A stretch of 64,000 nucleotides of DNA from Phlebopus portentosus (GCA_037892935.1 JAYXKI010000005.1:1302001-1366000); one strand, 5' to 3'; positions 11,685 to 24,197 are shown, counted from the stretch's first letter. Notes: generated from the sequence alone by a model not told the origin. A program made the numbers and translations.

Positions 11685-12656
11685 CTAACCCAGATACTTC
11701 CAAACGAGAAAGAAACAAAAGAATGTGAATATAGAACCACCAAAGAAGATATACATATCCTGCGTACTAGATGACGATCAGTTAAGAAGGACAGATTGAC
11801 ACGGTTGTGCATACCTTCGCCTCTCGATCCATCCAATGACATCTCTGCTCAGACCCAGGGTGTTTGCAGCACTCATGAGGCGCCGTTGTGTGCCTTTCAG
11901 TATATTCCGTTGGTCAACGAGGTTATCCAGCACTTCCCTACCCTGTGCGATAAAGTCGTCCAGTTGTGCACCAGCATTTTGAGTGAACGAATGTTCGCGC
12001 AATGCAAATGCTTCACGGTCAAGAGAGGATCCGGGTAAAACGGAGCCTTCGGGTGTTAGACTGCGATATGGCGATTCGCCAATAAGTTCAGAGGGTGCGG
12101 AGCTACGGACAGGACCGTTGGCAAAGCGTTGGCGTGCTGTGCCTGCAGATGGAGGGGTGGCACTAGAAAATAACTCAGCCTTCTGAGCAGTTTCACGCTG
12201 GAGTTCGGCTTGCGTGAGTTCTGCTTCTTTCAAGGTATGAATATGAGCGACATGCCTCTTTCTTAAGTCCGTCGAACTGTGCCATTAGCTCGGAGTAATC
12301 CGATCTGAATTTCTGTAGGCGCCTGCAGGTATTGTTTATTCAGCATAGGAAGATAGCATAAAGGAGTTCAACCTTACATATGAGCTTTTTCTTGTTTTGC
12401 TTTCAGCATCTCTCTTCGCGCCATTGATTCATAATCCTCGATGGTTCGATGAAGTGCAGCAAGTGAAGCAGCAATCTGCCCTGGCATACGAATGCGGAGA
12501 TGATAATAGTACATGTTATCATTCGAGTAAGAATGAAAAGGAATACACAATACACAGACCATGCAAGGATGCACTGCTCTCACCCCCTCGCATTCTTTCC
12601 AAGTCAGCCTGAATAGATGACGTCTGACGAACGCCCAACGTATAAAGCGAATTCAT
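11685..12656 (-). CDS. BOS1: Golgi v-SNARE BOS1 (GOSR2/membrin family)
   Basis: ER-Golgi SNARE. Start MNSLYTLGVRQTSS at 12656. Exon 1 joins GGQIAASLAALHRTIEDY through a phase-1 intron, then RLQKFRSDYSELMAQFDG. The C-terminal SNARE helix is AQLDDFIAQGREVLDNLVDQ with the family-typical NILKGTQRRLM and TLGLSRDVIGWIERR. The tail anchor STQDMYIFFGG ... FLVWKYLG ends at 11685 after an intron of about 60 nt. A tail-anchored SNARE of this kind acts in ER-to-Golgi vesicle fusion. One problem: between MAQFDG and LKEAELTQAELQ (about 12240-12280) the frame shifts by one base. Either a 28-nt intron, far shorter than its neighbours, or a single extra base is present. Read straight through one base later, the joint gives a basic RKRHVAH stretch like the arginine-rich stretch in animal membrin. 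The P5B ATPase gene starts 89 nt downstream on the same strand. Confidence 0.85.
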
Positions 12657-13072
12657 TGTTTAAAGAGAAACTTGAGCGAATTCAGGCAAGACTTGTCTTT
12701 AGCACCTTTGATTATAGGCTGTAACGGGAAAGGAGATGTGTTCTCCGCATTGAACACGACGGAGGATTGTAAAGAGTGTCGTTCACTATCCACGTCCACT
12801 CTACTAGTAATTGCAAATCACGTGCGTTTCATTTGCTGTTACAAATGGAAGAACTTATACAGAGAACATATACAAAATCCATTGGATGAAACGAAATTAA
12901 GTTCCTTGGATGATTATAAACAAGACAAGATCCAATCGCTCAGCGAAGTCAAGGAGTAACGGGAAATTGTGCGAAAGGTGGCAAATTATAGGAGTAAAAA
13001 TTGACCAAGTTCAAACACGAGATCGGATAGATAAATAAATCTGTAAGACTGCTATAGACTTGTGGTCGGCAG
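12657..13072. other. Intergenic region upstream of BOS1
   Basis: About 0.4 kb holds the BOS1 promoter and the 3' region of the FAM72 gene. An open plus-strand frame at 12672-12959 has no ATG at its start and no recognisable domain, so it is not called. Confidence 0.5.
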
Positions 13073-13989
13073 CTAACGGCAAGCCATAATCCTACTACTA
13101 CGTCCTCCATTTACGGGATCAAACCGATAACCACGGGAAGCCCTTGCACGGGCATCATCGCGTACACCGCCCATCATGTCTCCGGAGCGAGTGAAGTGGT
13201 GCCAGTAAAGAATCTCTCCAGGAGTCAGTCTAGGTATCTTCTGTAAATGCAAGCCTGGCATCGATTGCATCTGGTGAGAAAAGGCCGCAAAGACCTCCTG
13301 AGATCGGGCATCCCGACTGACATCTGGATCACCAGCTACATACAAGCGCTCCTCATAGTCAACTTCCGACGCATGGAACACAAAGCGATGGCCATTTGTA
13401 TTCCGCGGAGGGGAAGGTGAATAAGGATTGGCCGGGGTGAAACTCATCCCTGGAGCGCAGCGTGCGCACGGAGCGACAATCATGTAACCTATAGCCGCTC
13501 CACATCCATGGCAACAGAGTGTCTGGGAAAGGCACTCGCAAGTTCTCATCCTTGGTGATTCCGAGTTGATCTGGTAGACGGAACAATTCACGGGCATTGC
13601 GTCGCTCGAAAATAAATGTACGTCTGGACGTAGAAGCAAAACGCACTGAAGCGAAATAGATTAAGCCGACTTCAATGGAAAGATATAGTATTATCAGCCA
13701 CCTTCATGCCACGATTTGTAATGAAATTTCCACAGTGTTTGCAGTTCAGCATCCAAACCTTGTGAGCGACGTCATTGCTCGGAGGCGGCGGAACAGCAGA
13801 AGGGGTATGTACATGAACATGAGGATAGTGCATAGGCTGTCTATCAGGCAGTGAGAATTGAGCCAGGTTAGACCAGTCACTAGGGTCCGCGACAGAGGGA
13901 ATAGGCGGCGGAAGCTCTCGTCCAGGAAACATAGTACCTCGGCGTTGGTGAGAGTGATCATGGTGAGGGATTGGATGTCCTATGGCCAT
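13073..13989 (-). CDS. FAM72-family zinc-ribbon-like protein
   Basis: Two exons (13989-13702 and 13645-13073) give 286 residues. The first 75 residues are His/Pro-rich and probably disordered. The conserved core begins LNCKHCGNFITNRGMK and continues CVLLLRPDVHLFSSDAMP, then CECLSQTLCCHGCGAAIGYM and IVAPCARC. This matches the FAM72 pattern of a CxxC pair, an RGMK...LL...LFSTD stretch and a second Cys cluster, suggesting metal binding. Human FAM72A antagonises the uracil glycosylase UNG2; whether fungal members do the same is not known to me. The C-terminal extension (RLTPGEILYWHHFTRS, then an Arg-rich end) is longer than in the animal proteins, which have about 149 residues. The family call is firm; the role is not. 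Confidence 0.85.
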
Positions 13990-14247
13990 TATCGGTGGAG
14001 GCTAACGGGATGTCTAGTTTTCTGAAGCTGAAATCTATTCGTCGGAAAGCATGGTATAAATACGCCATGGTGGCTGGACATAGCAATAGTAAGTGCAAAG
14101 AGCTAAGTGACGCGAAAGTGAATTCTTTACATTCACGCACGTGACCCCGAAGGGGGAAATCTCCGAAGGGCCTGATCCTCGGCTTCAGTTCAATATTTCG
14201 TCTCTCGACGCCCCTTTCTGCAAAGCGTTGGCCATTGCTCCTTAGCG

Positions 14248-15052
14248 ATGCGGCGCTCGAAAAAGAATCAAATTGATTCTATAGTCTTTGACGATCGTGC
14301 TCGGCTGTGCGTCTTTCCACTCTGCGGCCATAGCGTGTGTATTAAATTGTCTCGCCCAGGGAATTCTTGACAGGCTTTCGGAAAAGGAAACTGCTGAAAA
14401 AAGAGGCTGCAAAGAACAAAGCTAAAGAACGCGAGCGGCAGGAACGCCTGCAGACAAGGAAGGAGCAGCGCCAGGCCCTGAAAGAGAGGGCTGAAGAGAA
14501 TGCACGGCTCGTCGAGAGTGCATGGAAGCAAAGTACGTTTCCCTACAGTGATGTGGTTTCCCAACTGTTTCTGACTAGATTCCAAAAGCTGCTGGAGATG
14601 AGTCTGATGAAGATGACACCGTCGAACTTTCTGCGTACGATAAAGGCAAGGGAAAGGTGACCGAAGAATTCGAAGACGAACAGCAGCTCGCGACAGTCAC
14701 AATCGTAGAAGAATTTGATCCGGAGATTTTGCGACATGGCTCTCCCGGGCCCAAGACCACAAGTGCTATACCTTTGGATTCAGAAGGCGAATCGTTCACA
14801 GGGGAAACACGTCGCGGGGTAAGGAAAAGCCCTGCTAATCGAAATTCATTGACGAGTCCCACGAAGAATAAAACAAGTCATGAAAAAGGAAAAACTCTCT
14901 CGAGAAAAGTTCCGTACGAAACTAAATCAGGCCGAAAAGCTGCAAGCCTCAAGCAGCGTGCGCGGAAGTTGGAGAAGGCAAGCCTCGCAGCGAATCAGAG
15001 CGGAAATCGGCGGAAAAGCGAGAAAAATATAATTAAATCGAAGCGAAGATAA
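14248..15052 (+). CDS. RRP17: Nucleolar protein RRP17/NOL12 family
   Basis: Starts MRRSKKNQIDSIVFDDRARL. A 5' intron (GTGCGT...CCCAG) leads to EFLTGFRKRKLLKKEAAKNK and then a Glu/Arg/Lys coiled coil (KERERQERLQTRKEQRQALK). The FD...R..FLTGF+KRK signature defines the Nop25/RRP17 family, nucleolar proteins of 60S pre-rRNA 5' processing; yeast Rrp17 is a 5'-3' exonuclease. The second intron (from about 14532) probably uses the second AG, at CCAAAAG, because the first (CTGACTAG) lies too close to the branch point and leads to a stop. The acidic middle and the Lys/Arg-rich C-terminus (KKNIIKSKRR-like) fit nucleolar targeting. It is divergent from the FAM72 gene, sharing about 260 nt of promoter. 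Confidence 0.85.
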
Positions 15053-15318
15053 CATGTTTGTGTGTAATTTCCTGTAATGCGTTTGAATCTACTATTGGAA
15101 GGCTTCGAATCTTTCCTCTATCTTTTGTCTCTGTACATAAGTACTTGTGCATGAAATTTAGTTTCAATGTGATGCTGAGAGTCACCTTCCCTAAATAAAA
15201 GTTAAAACAAATTTCAAGCCGAGAGTCACGTGCCCTCATGAATTATTCGACTTGAATCTTGCACATCAACTACCGACCACGAACACAGCGGTTCAGAAAT
15301 TACTGATTCAGTGATTGC

Positions 15319-15475
15319 TTACTGCTGGGCCATCAGACTTTCGAGATAGGCTTTGAATCCTTGCCGAATCTCATCTGCAAGAGTTCTCTCGAAGTGCCGG
15401 CAGGCCCGGATTGTTCACTGCTTCTGTGATCAACCGTGGATTTGTAGCCTCGCATAATACTCTGTCACGAAACAT
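15319..15475 (-). CDS. Tiny unassigned ORF, possibly frameshifted
   Basis: A minus-strand ATG at 15475 opens MFRDRVLCEATNPRLITEAV and stops as ENSCR at 15371 (34 residues). In the next frame, overlapping the end, runs HFERTLADEIRQGFKAYLES and LMAQQ with a stop at 15319. Both pieces look like real protein, so one protein of about 50 residues split by a one-base shift is plausible. I see no family match, targeting peptide or membrane helix. It lies about 100 nt from the divergent UPF2 start, so a shared promoter is possible. It could equally be chance. Confidence 0.33.
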
Positions 15476-15572
15476 AGTTCATCGCATACGACAGATTCGA
15501 TAGGATTCAACTCGACCAGGGTTTTCCTTAAGGGCTTACATTCATTTGGACATCGAGATTGGGCCGCACGCA

Positions 15573-18500
15573 ATGGCCACGGAAGTGACGAACCCGGCAC
15601 AGGTGCCAGGGACGAAGGATAAGGAAGATGAGGAGACTGCGAAGTGGAATCGCCGGAAGACCCTAAAAGTTCTAAATCTAAAGCATCCTGAAGGTGAGGC
15701 CCTTCGCTTGTACATGTGTTGTTTCCAAGGCACTCATGGTTCTGGTTCCCGCAATTCAAACACATCTCGAATTACCATAGAGTCATTCAAATCATTAGAC
15801 TCATCACTCAAACGGCACACCGCCCTCATCAAGCGTATGCGCCAGTCGTTGGGAACCGATAACAACGAACAGATTATGAAGGACATCACTACTTTATCAC
15901 TCGAGAAATACATAGACGAACTGGCGAGTGCCGCGCTTGAAGGCATTGCCCGTTGCAAGACGGAGCGGGATGTATGGAGCGCTGTCGAGGTACGCAATTC
16001 TAACGACGCATCTGCATGCGTTAGCTAATGCTGCTGAACCGAAGATCGTCTCCGCTTTGCACCGTCGTTTTCCAAGTGGATTCACTCCTGCTATTAATTT
16101 TCTTCTCAGCGCGGCTCTTCTGCCACCTCAGAGGGTTGTTTCCTCTGGTACGCAGGCCGCCGCAGTTCAACCTTCTGGAAGCACCGCCACTTCGACCCTC
16201 GTATCAGGGTCTGCGTCAGTGAGTCCGGAACAAAAGGAAAAGGAGGATTCCGCGCGCGTAACTCGGCAGAGGCCTGTATTGCGAGTTTGTGCCGAGCTGG
16301 CTTTAGTTGGCGTCATTAGGGATTCTTCAGGCAAGAGTGGTGGAGAATGGATGATGAAGACAATGAAGGATCTGGTGAGTACGACAGATCACATTCGCAA
16401 GTGAAGAGTGATGTTCAGCCCTCGTTGTACAGCTTTCAAATGATCCTACGTTATCATCTCTACCTCTGTTATCAACATTCCTGAAATCATATGCTCGTCC
16501 TTATCTTGGAATTATTCCTTCGGCACCTTCAAAAGCTCAAATACCTGAAAGAATCCTGACAGGTTCTCTTGCAACTGAGACAAGCCAAAATGCGGCTCTG
16601 TTCCCTCGGTTGGGAACAGACAATGAAGAAGATGAACTGGTCGAAAAAGACACCAGATCACGATTCAAAAGGATGTGCGAAGGCTATTTTGAAAGTGTTT
16701 CAAAGAAACTGGTCATCGAACATAAAGTATGTTTGAAATTATCTTACTTATTTGGAACGAGTCGACATCAGCTTTCTTTATCTGTAGCGATTACAAGAGC
16801 AAGATCGCAAGAACCATGAAGCTTATATTAGATCGGGAGAGATATTTGAAGATCGCCAACAGTCGTACGAAAGAATGACTAGATCGTACGAGAAGCTACT
16901 CTCAAGCTGTCAAACGTATCTAAGTCCAGCGATTTGAGCAAACTCGCGCTTACTTATTTAATAGGCTTTCTGAGCTTCTTAACGTTCCGATGCCGACATT
17001 GCCTTCAGTGACACAGAAGAAGGATGCTATTCTGTTGGCTTCAGGAGGTCAACAGGTAGCACAAGAGGAAACTTTTTCGACAGTTGGCAAGTGGGAAGAT
17101 GAAGAAGAGCGCCGCTTCTATGAAGAGATTCAAGATCTGCGCGATTTTGTTCCAAAGAGTGTTCTTGGACTGGACGAGGCGGATTCCGGCAACTTGAATG
17201 AGAAGTCGGAGCCAGACAAGGCCGCTGATGACCAATTGGAATGGGAAAGAAAAAAACAAGCAGAAGATGAAGCTAAAGAACTCGAGAAGGAATTGAAGAG
17301 GTTAGAGCTTGGGAGCGAGACGGGAGAGAGGGCAGTCTCGCAAACGAATGACAGCGCGAACGTGGAAGAAGAAAAGTCCGATTTTCCCCCTAAATATTGA
17401 ATGTGGCTAATAACAGCTTGCAGCAATCCGACGCCAATCATTTCGCCCCCGAAGTCCCCTTCTCCGCCTCATTCACCGTCCCTTGCGCCTCAAGGGCCAT
17501 CACAGCTTCTGACAGCTCTGCTCGCTCGTCTTCCTGATTGTACGAATCGTTCGTTGATTGATTCAGCCGCAGTAGAGTTTGCATTTCTGAACTCAAAGGC
17601 CGCACGAAAACGGCTTGTTAAGGTTTGATTACAGAGCGCGTACATCAAGGTTTCCGGCTCACACCTCTTATCTTCAGTTCTTGACACAAGTCCCAAAGAA
17701 CCGTTTGGATTTGTTACCCCACTACTCGAGACTTGTTGCCACCTTGAACAAGTATATGCCCGATGTTACTGCGGACCTTATTGTTTCCGTGAGTCTCACG
17801 ATTTGCTGATTCTCTCCGATGCACAATAATGCTTTATTCCAGCTGGAAGAGGAATTTCGCTATCTTCAACGGAAGAAAAATGTTGTTAAAGAGCTTGCGG
17901 AGTCTCGTCAGAAGGTATGCTTATATATTTTCTATTCTTTCGTTGTTGTCTGAAGAATCCGAAGAACATATCTTTCTTGTCAAACCTGACAAAATTCGGG
18001 CTTGTTCCAACACACGTCATCTTGCACATATTCAAGGTCTGCTTAGATGACTTCTCTGGAGTGAATATCGACAATTTGGCAATGCTTCTTGAGGGCTGCG
18101 GCCGATTCCTCTTACGTAGCGACGAGACGAAGGACCGTTTTGTGACAATGGTTGAGGGCATACTTATCCGTCGTGCCTTCATCACTGATACTGTTCTAGA
18201 TTGAACTGATGCGACGCAAGCAAAGTCTACAGCATCTTAATGAACGCCAAAGTATGATGCTTGAGAACGCATACTACCAGGTATAGCTCTTTACAGATTC
18301 TTTCGAGCTGCACTCAGTCCTTTCTTGCATAGTGCAACCCGCCTGAAAGAGCTCCCATTGTGGAGAAAGAGCGCTCTCCAATGGAACTGTTTATCCGACA
18401 CCTTATCTATGACGTCCTTTCAAAGAAAACCATTGATAAAGTGCTCAGGCTCCTACGCAAGCTCAACTGGGACGACCGAGAGGTGGTTCGCACTCTGCAC

Positions 18501-20083
18501 AATGCATTCACAAAGGCATGGAAGCTCAAATACAGCAATATCAGCTTGCTCGCCATGTTGGCGTACGATTTACAACGTTACCACCCTGAGTTTTCTATCG
18601 CCATCGTTGATCAAGTCCTCGAAAACGTCAGACGTGGGCTTGAGACAAATGCTTACAAAACGAATCAACAACGGGTGGCGACGATAAAGTACCTAGGAGA
18701 ACTATATATCTATCGTCTCATCTCTTCCAGCATTATCTTCGATACGCTTTGGAGCTTGGTGACCTTTGGCCATCGTAAGCAGCAGATGCTCGAAGCATCA
18801 CTGAAAGTACTGATTGACTTCTGGTAGCTGAAGGGCGTCCGTTACCGGGTCAGGTGTGTCCAATTGACGCGCCGGATGATTTTTTCAGAATCCGCCTCGT
18901 CTGTGTATTATTGGACACTTGTGGAATGTGTTTTGACAAGGGCTCTCAAAAGAAGAAACTCGATAACTTCTTGGCGTTCTTTCAGGTATGTCCTTATGAA
19001 AGTCGCCACACCGCATGGATATGTAATTTCTCCCCAGATGTACAATTTAGCGAAAGATCCTCTTCCCATGGACGTCGAGTTCATGCTGGAAGATTCGTTG
19101 GAGGTGGGAAATTTCACTTCGAAGTCGTACTTCGTCCCTTCTCATTAGTTACAGGCGGTGAGACCGAAACTTAACCGATTCAAAAATTTCGAAGAAGCGG
19201 CAAGGGTTGTTGACGAGTTATTTACTCAAGTTCTCCTGAACAATAGTCCGTATATTACCGCCTGATTTGCTTGTTCGTTGCTGAACTTTTTCTCAGGCAT
19301 AGAAGGGGACGGGGATGAAAGTGGCGAAGAAAGCGACGAGGAACATGATACTAAAGACCGAATAGAATCCGAAGATGATGGTGAGGACGGGGAAACTGTG
19401 TCAGATACCACGGTAATTCCTGCCTTATTATCGAGAGCGCCGTGTTCCAGCTGATCTTATTATCGTTCAGACCAACGCTCGTGCACCTTCTCCGGACACT
19501 TTGGTGCTACTAAACGCGTCGGAGAATTTGGGCCCTACAGAAGAAGATGAGAACGAGTTCGCGAAGGAGCTTGCCAGGTTGGTTACCGATTCATCTGCGG
19601 AAGCCAGAAAGGTGGATAAGCGCACGGCCCAGGCGCTGTGGGATTCTGCAGTGGTGCCGTCTGGGCTTCGCAAGAAGAAGCAGGATATCAGCGATGAAGA
19701 TGAAGATGCGTCGGAACTTGGCGAGACTGAATCCCAAGAAACTATGAAATTTGTTCTCCTTACGAAGAAGGGGAATAAACAACAGGTATGAATGTCTCGG
19801 CCTTTTTATCTCGGGCGAATCTCAATTCAAGATACATTAGATGAGAAAGATTGCTATACCAGTAGATACTGCTCTAGCTGCTCAGACCCGCAATGCGCAG
19901 CTCCAAGACAAGGAAGAACAGCAGCAATTGAAGCGGCTCGTTCTAGATTATGAGCATCGAGAAGAAGTCGAGGAATTGAAAGGTGTGTTTGCAGGTACGA
20001 CGCTACTGTTCAATTCTTAAGAAACTCTAGCGCTAGAGTCTCGGACCCGCAACGGAGCGATTAAGATCCGCTACGTCGGATAA
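15573..20083 (+). CDS. UPF2: Nonsense-mediated mRNA decay factor UPF2
   Basis: Starts MATEVTNPAQVPGTKDKEDE with many exons. Three MIF4G regions are visible. The first begins near SLDSSLKRHTALIKRMRQSL and TLSLEKYIDELASAALEG. The second includes FLTQVPKNRLDLLPHYSRLV. The third includes PMELFIRHLIYDVLSKKTID and LLDTCGMCFDKGSQKKKL. An acidic stretch (GDESGEESDEEHD) precedes the C-terminal UPF1-binding part (QQLKRLVLDYEHREEVEELK). The last intron (about 19982-20029) gives ALESRTRNGAIKIRYVG and a stop at 20081-20083; without it the frame ends earlier at 20020. UPF2 bridges UPF1 and UPF3 and activates the UPF1 helicase during decay of premature-stop mRNAs. The intron just after the first approximately 38 codons is less certain; all other checked junctions keep frame. 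Confidence 0.92.
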
Positions 20084-20618
20084 CGCTGGGTTGACCACAG
20101 TTACCACCTCACTCGACATGCCTTGTCGCCTTTACGGCGTGCTACCTTAGCCGTGTGACACGCATCGGCGACTTATCGTGTCCCTCACGCATATTTCCGC
20201 TTTGTTTCTGGACACCGAAGGGTTGACTGCCCTTCCGAGGCCAGCGCGACAGCATGCCAGTGGGCGTAGTCGTACGTTCTCATCTAGCATTAGTCGGGCT
20301 GGCTACGAACACTAGTATTGCATTACTGTTCAGCCTGGACCGTTCATAAGAGATGCTTGGTAGTTCTGTAGAACCGCATGTTATCAGCTCAAAGTGTATG
20401 TTCGCCTGACTATAAAAATGATAATATGAATACATATTTTCCGAGACTTTGGTTAGCATGAGACGACACGTCTGTCACATAACGTGACATCGTGTATCGT
20501 TCGTTGTAGAGACGTCTTTGTCTCAAATTATCATGTCAATATTCCGCAGACGTGACAAATTTGCTCTCTTTCCAATAGCCCCTCGATAAGGATCGGTGCT
20601 TTTTGGCTCATCGTTGGT
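20084..20618. other. Intergenic region, UPF2 3' end and ATRIP-like promoter
   Basis: About 0.5 kb between two plus-strand genes. It is richer in CpG and short palindromes than its neighbours (for example CTAGCGCTAG just at the UPF2 last exon), but holds no open frame, tRNA or repeat I can support. Confidence 0.5.
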
Positions 20619-23600
20619 ATGGATGATTCAGACGACTATTTTCAGGACTCTTTCCAACTCGACGAGAATGACCTAGCGGCACTGGACGCAGCAGAAGCTG
20701 AATATGTTGCAAGCAAATCTCAGATCCCAGCCAGAGTTTCAGACTCTCTTCCTCCCCAAAAGCGACAGAAAGTGTCCCATGGCTACTCTTCTGACGATAT
20801 CTTAGACGTCTTCTTGCGCGCAGACGGAACATATGGGGTTCTGGCAGGTGAGCAGCAGGACGACGGGTTTAATGTCGCAGTTCCCGAGGGTTTATTTGCA
20901 ACGAGAAAAGAGTCTATTGGTGAGCTAACAGATAATCATGGTGAAGTGCCCAACATTTAATCTTCTCTAGCCTGCCAAGTCAATGACGCTGTCTCTTCTC
21001 ATGTTCGCTCTTCACAAAACCTAAGAGAACGATCCTTGCGACGAAGTTCGAGCTGTACATTTCAAGGATGCGTCGGACAAGGGTCCGCTGCAGCTGTCTC
21101 GGAGCAAATATGCCACGAACCCCATAAAGCTACGGTTAGCTCAAACGTCCGTCCAACTTCTAATCTTCGGCGTGAGCTTCACGTGGAGCTTGTGTCTTTG
21201 AAGTCTACCGTAGAAATGGTCTGTTGTGTAGGTCTGACGAATTTGAAAATTACACTGACATCGAAAAAAAAATAGCTCAAGCTCGAGAATGATAGGGTTA
21301 AATCTGCTCTTAAAGACGCGGAGATAGCTCGATTTGCTAAGGAAGGAGAAGTGACAATGCTGCGGAAGAAAGTTGAAAAGGCACTTCCCATGTACCTTCT
21401 ACATTTATTCTCGCCAATTGACGTTATGCACCAGGCGGCCCAGCAACATGCAGATAACTTAGTCAAACTCAAAGAAGCGAAAGAGGCCGCTAATCTTGAA
21501 CAGGCTCGGATCCAGAAAGACATGAAACAACAAATAGAGCGGTTACGTACCGATTACATCTTCAAGGTGTGTATCTTCGCGTATCGTTCTAGCATTCATT
21601 CCTTTCTGATTGAAGTAGCAACATGAAGTTGATTCTTCCTCGCGGAAACCACTGTTATCAATGCGGACGAGAAGAACAGTCTTAGACTCACAAACGTCAC
21701 CTGTTCCTGTCCCACCAGCCATGCGAGAATGGAACGCAACCCGAACTGCCAACCCGAATAAGGGCAACCTCATCATGAATACACCATCCATGAAAGGAGG
21801 TGCTGGCGAAAATCGTGGTGACAGTCGTGTTCGGACAGGAGTGAAATTGCGGCCTTCTGTTTCGGAGATGAAATTTCCTGGCTTTGAGAACTCTTTCTTA
21901 CCGTCGTCGCCATCGAATTCGCCCACACGCTCCCGTCAGTTCACCTCCGCGGTGCGCAATGATGCAGGTGTCCGCACCCCCACTAAATCCAACAAGGGCA
22001 AAGCTACAGATCCAGCTCCAAGTCGCGCTAGGAACGGGTTCCTTTCTCCCATCAAGTTACCATCGCTGACCTTCAAGCCTCCGGCGGATGCAGACTTTGA
22101 CAAAATTCAAATGGATGACTGCATTCAAGACTTCGACGTTGATATTGGTCCAAACGATGGTAGTCCTCGGAGCCGTTGCAAGTCGGTCAGAACGGAAAGT
22201 AGCCCCACCACTGACCGCGGTCTTTGCTCTGCCGCCGATCTTGGATTCTCGGATGATATGGATATGGATATAGTTATGGAAGGAGACATATTTGAAGGTA
22301 TAAACTGGAGCGAAGAGGTATGTCTGCTAGCTGGTTCTTCCAGTGTCATCTCTTGACAACGCTTCTAGTTACACTATATGCTGTTCTCGCATATATCTCC
22401 AGTTTCACATTCTCTGACTTTCCACTCTCTTTTGTGTGCCGATATCGCAGACGAAAGTTACCACCGATCATGCTCGGCGATACTTGAAGTGCTCGGGGCG
22501 AAGTACATGTTTACCATTTTGCCGAAGTTGATGGAGACAGTGGCTGAGAATCTAATTATGATGGCAGTTCTTTTGTGGGGATCTGATCGCGTATGTCTTC
22601 CTTCCTTACTGCGTTCCGGAATATCATTAAGACGTACCGAAGTTTACGCACCTGCGAGCCCTTTTCGAGCTTCTCAGTACGACTATGGTCTATATACCCT
22701 CGTTCACGGAAGCGATTCTCCATGCTGGTTTCAAAGGACAGAGCGCTGATTCTCCGTTACTACGTGTCTTCTCCGAAGTCATTCTGAGAAGCTTGGACAA
22801 ATGGAAAGATACAGCCATCCGTGACGAATTCGTATCACTTCTTCACTCGATGTTAACATTCCTGGAAGGGGTTGCCTGGACGGTTTCTGAAGACTCCTAC
22901 TCTAGGTAAATCATTACCGTATCGTACATCCATGGCACTAACGTTAAGTTAGTCTGGTACCGCTTCTACAGTCAGATCGGGTGTTGTTGACCCTGCTGGA
23001 CAACAAACAACCGGGATGTCTGATATCTCATGCAATCAATGCACTGGTTGTGCTCGCAAGTCGTGCGTTGTAATACTTTGCTTTCTTCGGACGAATACAA
23101 CATGGCTTGTCTATCAGATCCGTCGATATTTCAACCAATACTCTCGTGTCAGAATGAGGACACTAATTCCGAAGCGACCAAGAGTAATGCGAAATGTCCT
23201 CATCGATTACCCTTACTAGAACGCCTGTCCAGTTTCTTGGTGGATCCTCGTCCATTTTCTAGCACGGTGAGTCGTTGGGTGTGCAAGAAAGTTCGATTTC
23301 TGATTCATTGCTCAGGAAACGGATGAGTTATTCTCCGTGGTAAACTTCTTCGCCCTACTCGTTGTCCAAAATTCGGATGGTAGGACAGCTTTACTCAGAT
23401 CAAGTACATGTATTCCCTGCCTGGTTCATTATCTCTCACGTCTGTCTGCTACGCTTTGGGAAGATGACGAACTTGTCATGACGTCTTCCAAAGATGCCAA
23501 GAGGTAAAACGAACGCTTTCCCTGCTATTCACTTGTTTTACCATATGGGCTCTAGTACCGTCCGAAACTTGAAGCATGCGCTACGTCTTCTACACCGACT

Positions 23601-23991
23601 AGCACTCTGTGCACCGCAGGACGATCTGAAAACCCTAGACTTCGATTTCCGCCAGAAGCTGTTTTACGTACAGCATGCGATGTTCAACGGATTGCCTCAC
23701 ATGTTCGTCGTAACAATTGGCCGACTGAGCTACGCAGACCCGCCCGACTGGTTGGATGGAGAACTTCAGACGGAAATTGAGAAATTGACGGGTTAGCATT
23801 GTGTCAGACTTTCTTGGGAGTCTTCTGATTCTGTAATCGTAGAACCGGCTAGAGATCTCATGGACATGATCGTGGAAGGGCCAGAAAGTGATAGTGTTTG
23901 GGTAGCTTATCAGGATTCCGAAGGTGAAACCGTCGTTGAGAATGATGATGAAATAGGGGCTCGCTTTATAGATATCGATGAAGATACTTAG
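20619..23991 (+). CDS. ATRIP/Rad26/Lcd1-like DNA damage checkpoint protein
   Basis: Starts MDDSDDYFQDSFQLDENDLA. An acidic N-terminus is followed by a coiled coil (KLENDRVKSALKDAEIARFA; later LVKLKEAKEAANLEQ and QQIERLRTDYIF). A Ser/Pro-rich linker contains KLPSLTFKPPADADFD. A long helical region of HEAT-like repeats runs from about 22380 to 23900 (SADSPLLRVFSEVILRSLDK, NLKHALRLLHRLALCAPQ). The end is DLMDMIVEGPESDSVWVAYQ then acidic residues, stop at 23989-23991. Coiled coil plus helical repeats plus an EGPE-type end fit the fungal ATRIP partners of ATR/Mec1 (S. pombe Rad26, Aspergillus UvsD), which bring the kinase to RPA-coated DNA. These proteins diverge fast, so the assignment rests on architecture and local matches. 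Several exon borders are approximate. Confidence 0.68.
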
Positions 23992-24197
23992 TACAACCTG
24001 ATTCTGCAATGTACAATGTTTCTTTGGCATATTCAAGATCGCAAAGTTTCGTTCATCTCTATCACGGCACTATATTCAATTTTGTAGCCTTGGAATTCAC
24101 ATCTTCTTGTACTTGCATATCATTTTAAAGTAGCTCTTTAGCCCAACCCGTCATTACCTTTATAGGATGTAAGCCTGACAAAGTGGACACTGGAATT

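Noticed and set aside
12672..12959. Plus-strand open frame of 95 codons upstream of BOS1
   Set aside because: It begins at a TTG, has no ATG near its start and no family resemblance.
15430..15765. Minus-strand frame with spaced cysteines suggesting a CHCH protein
   Set aside because: It is mostly the antisense of UPF2 exon 1; the Cys spacing does not match twin Cx9C or Cx3C.
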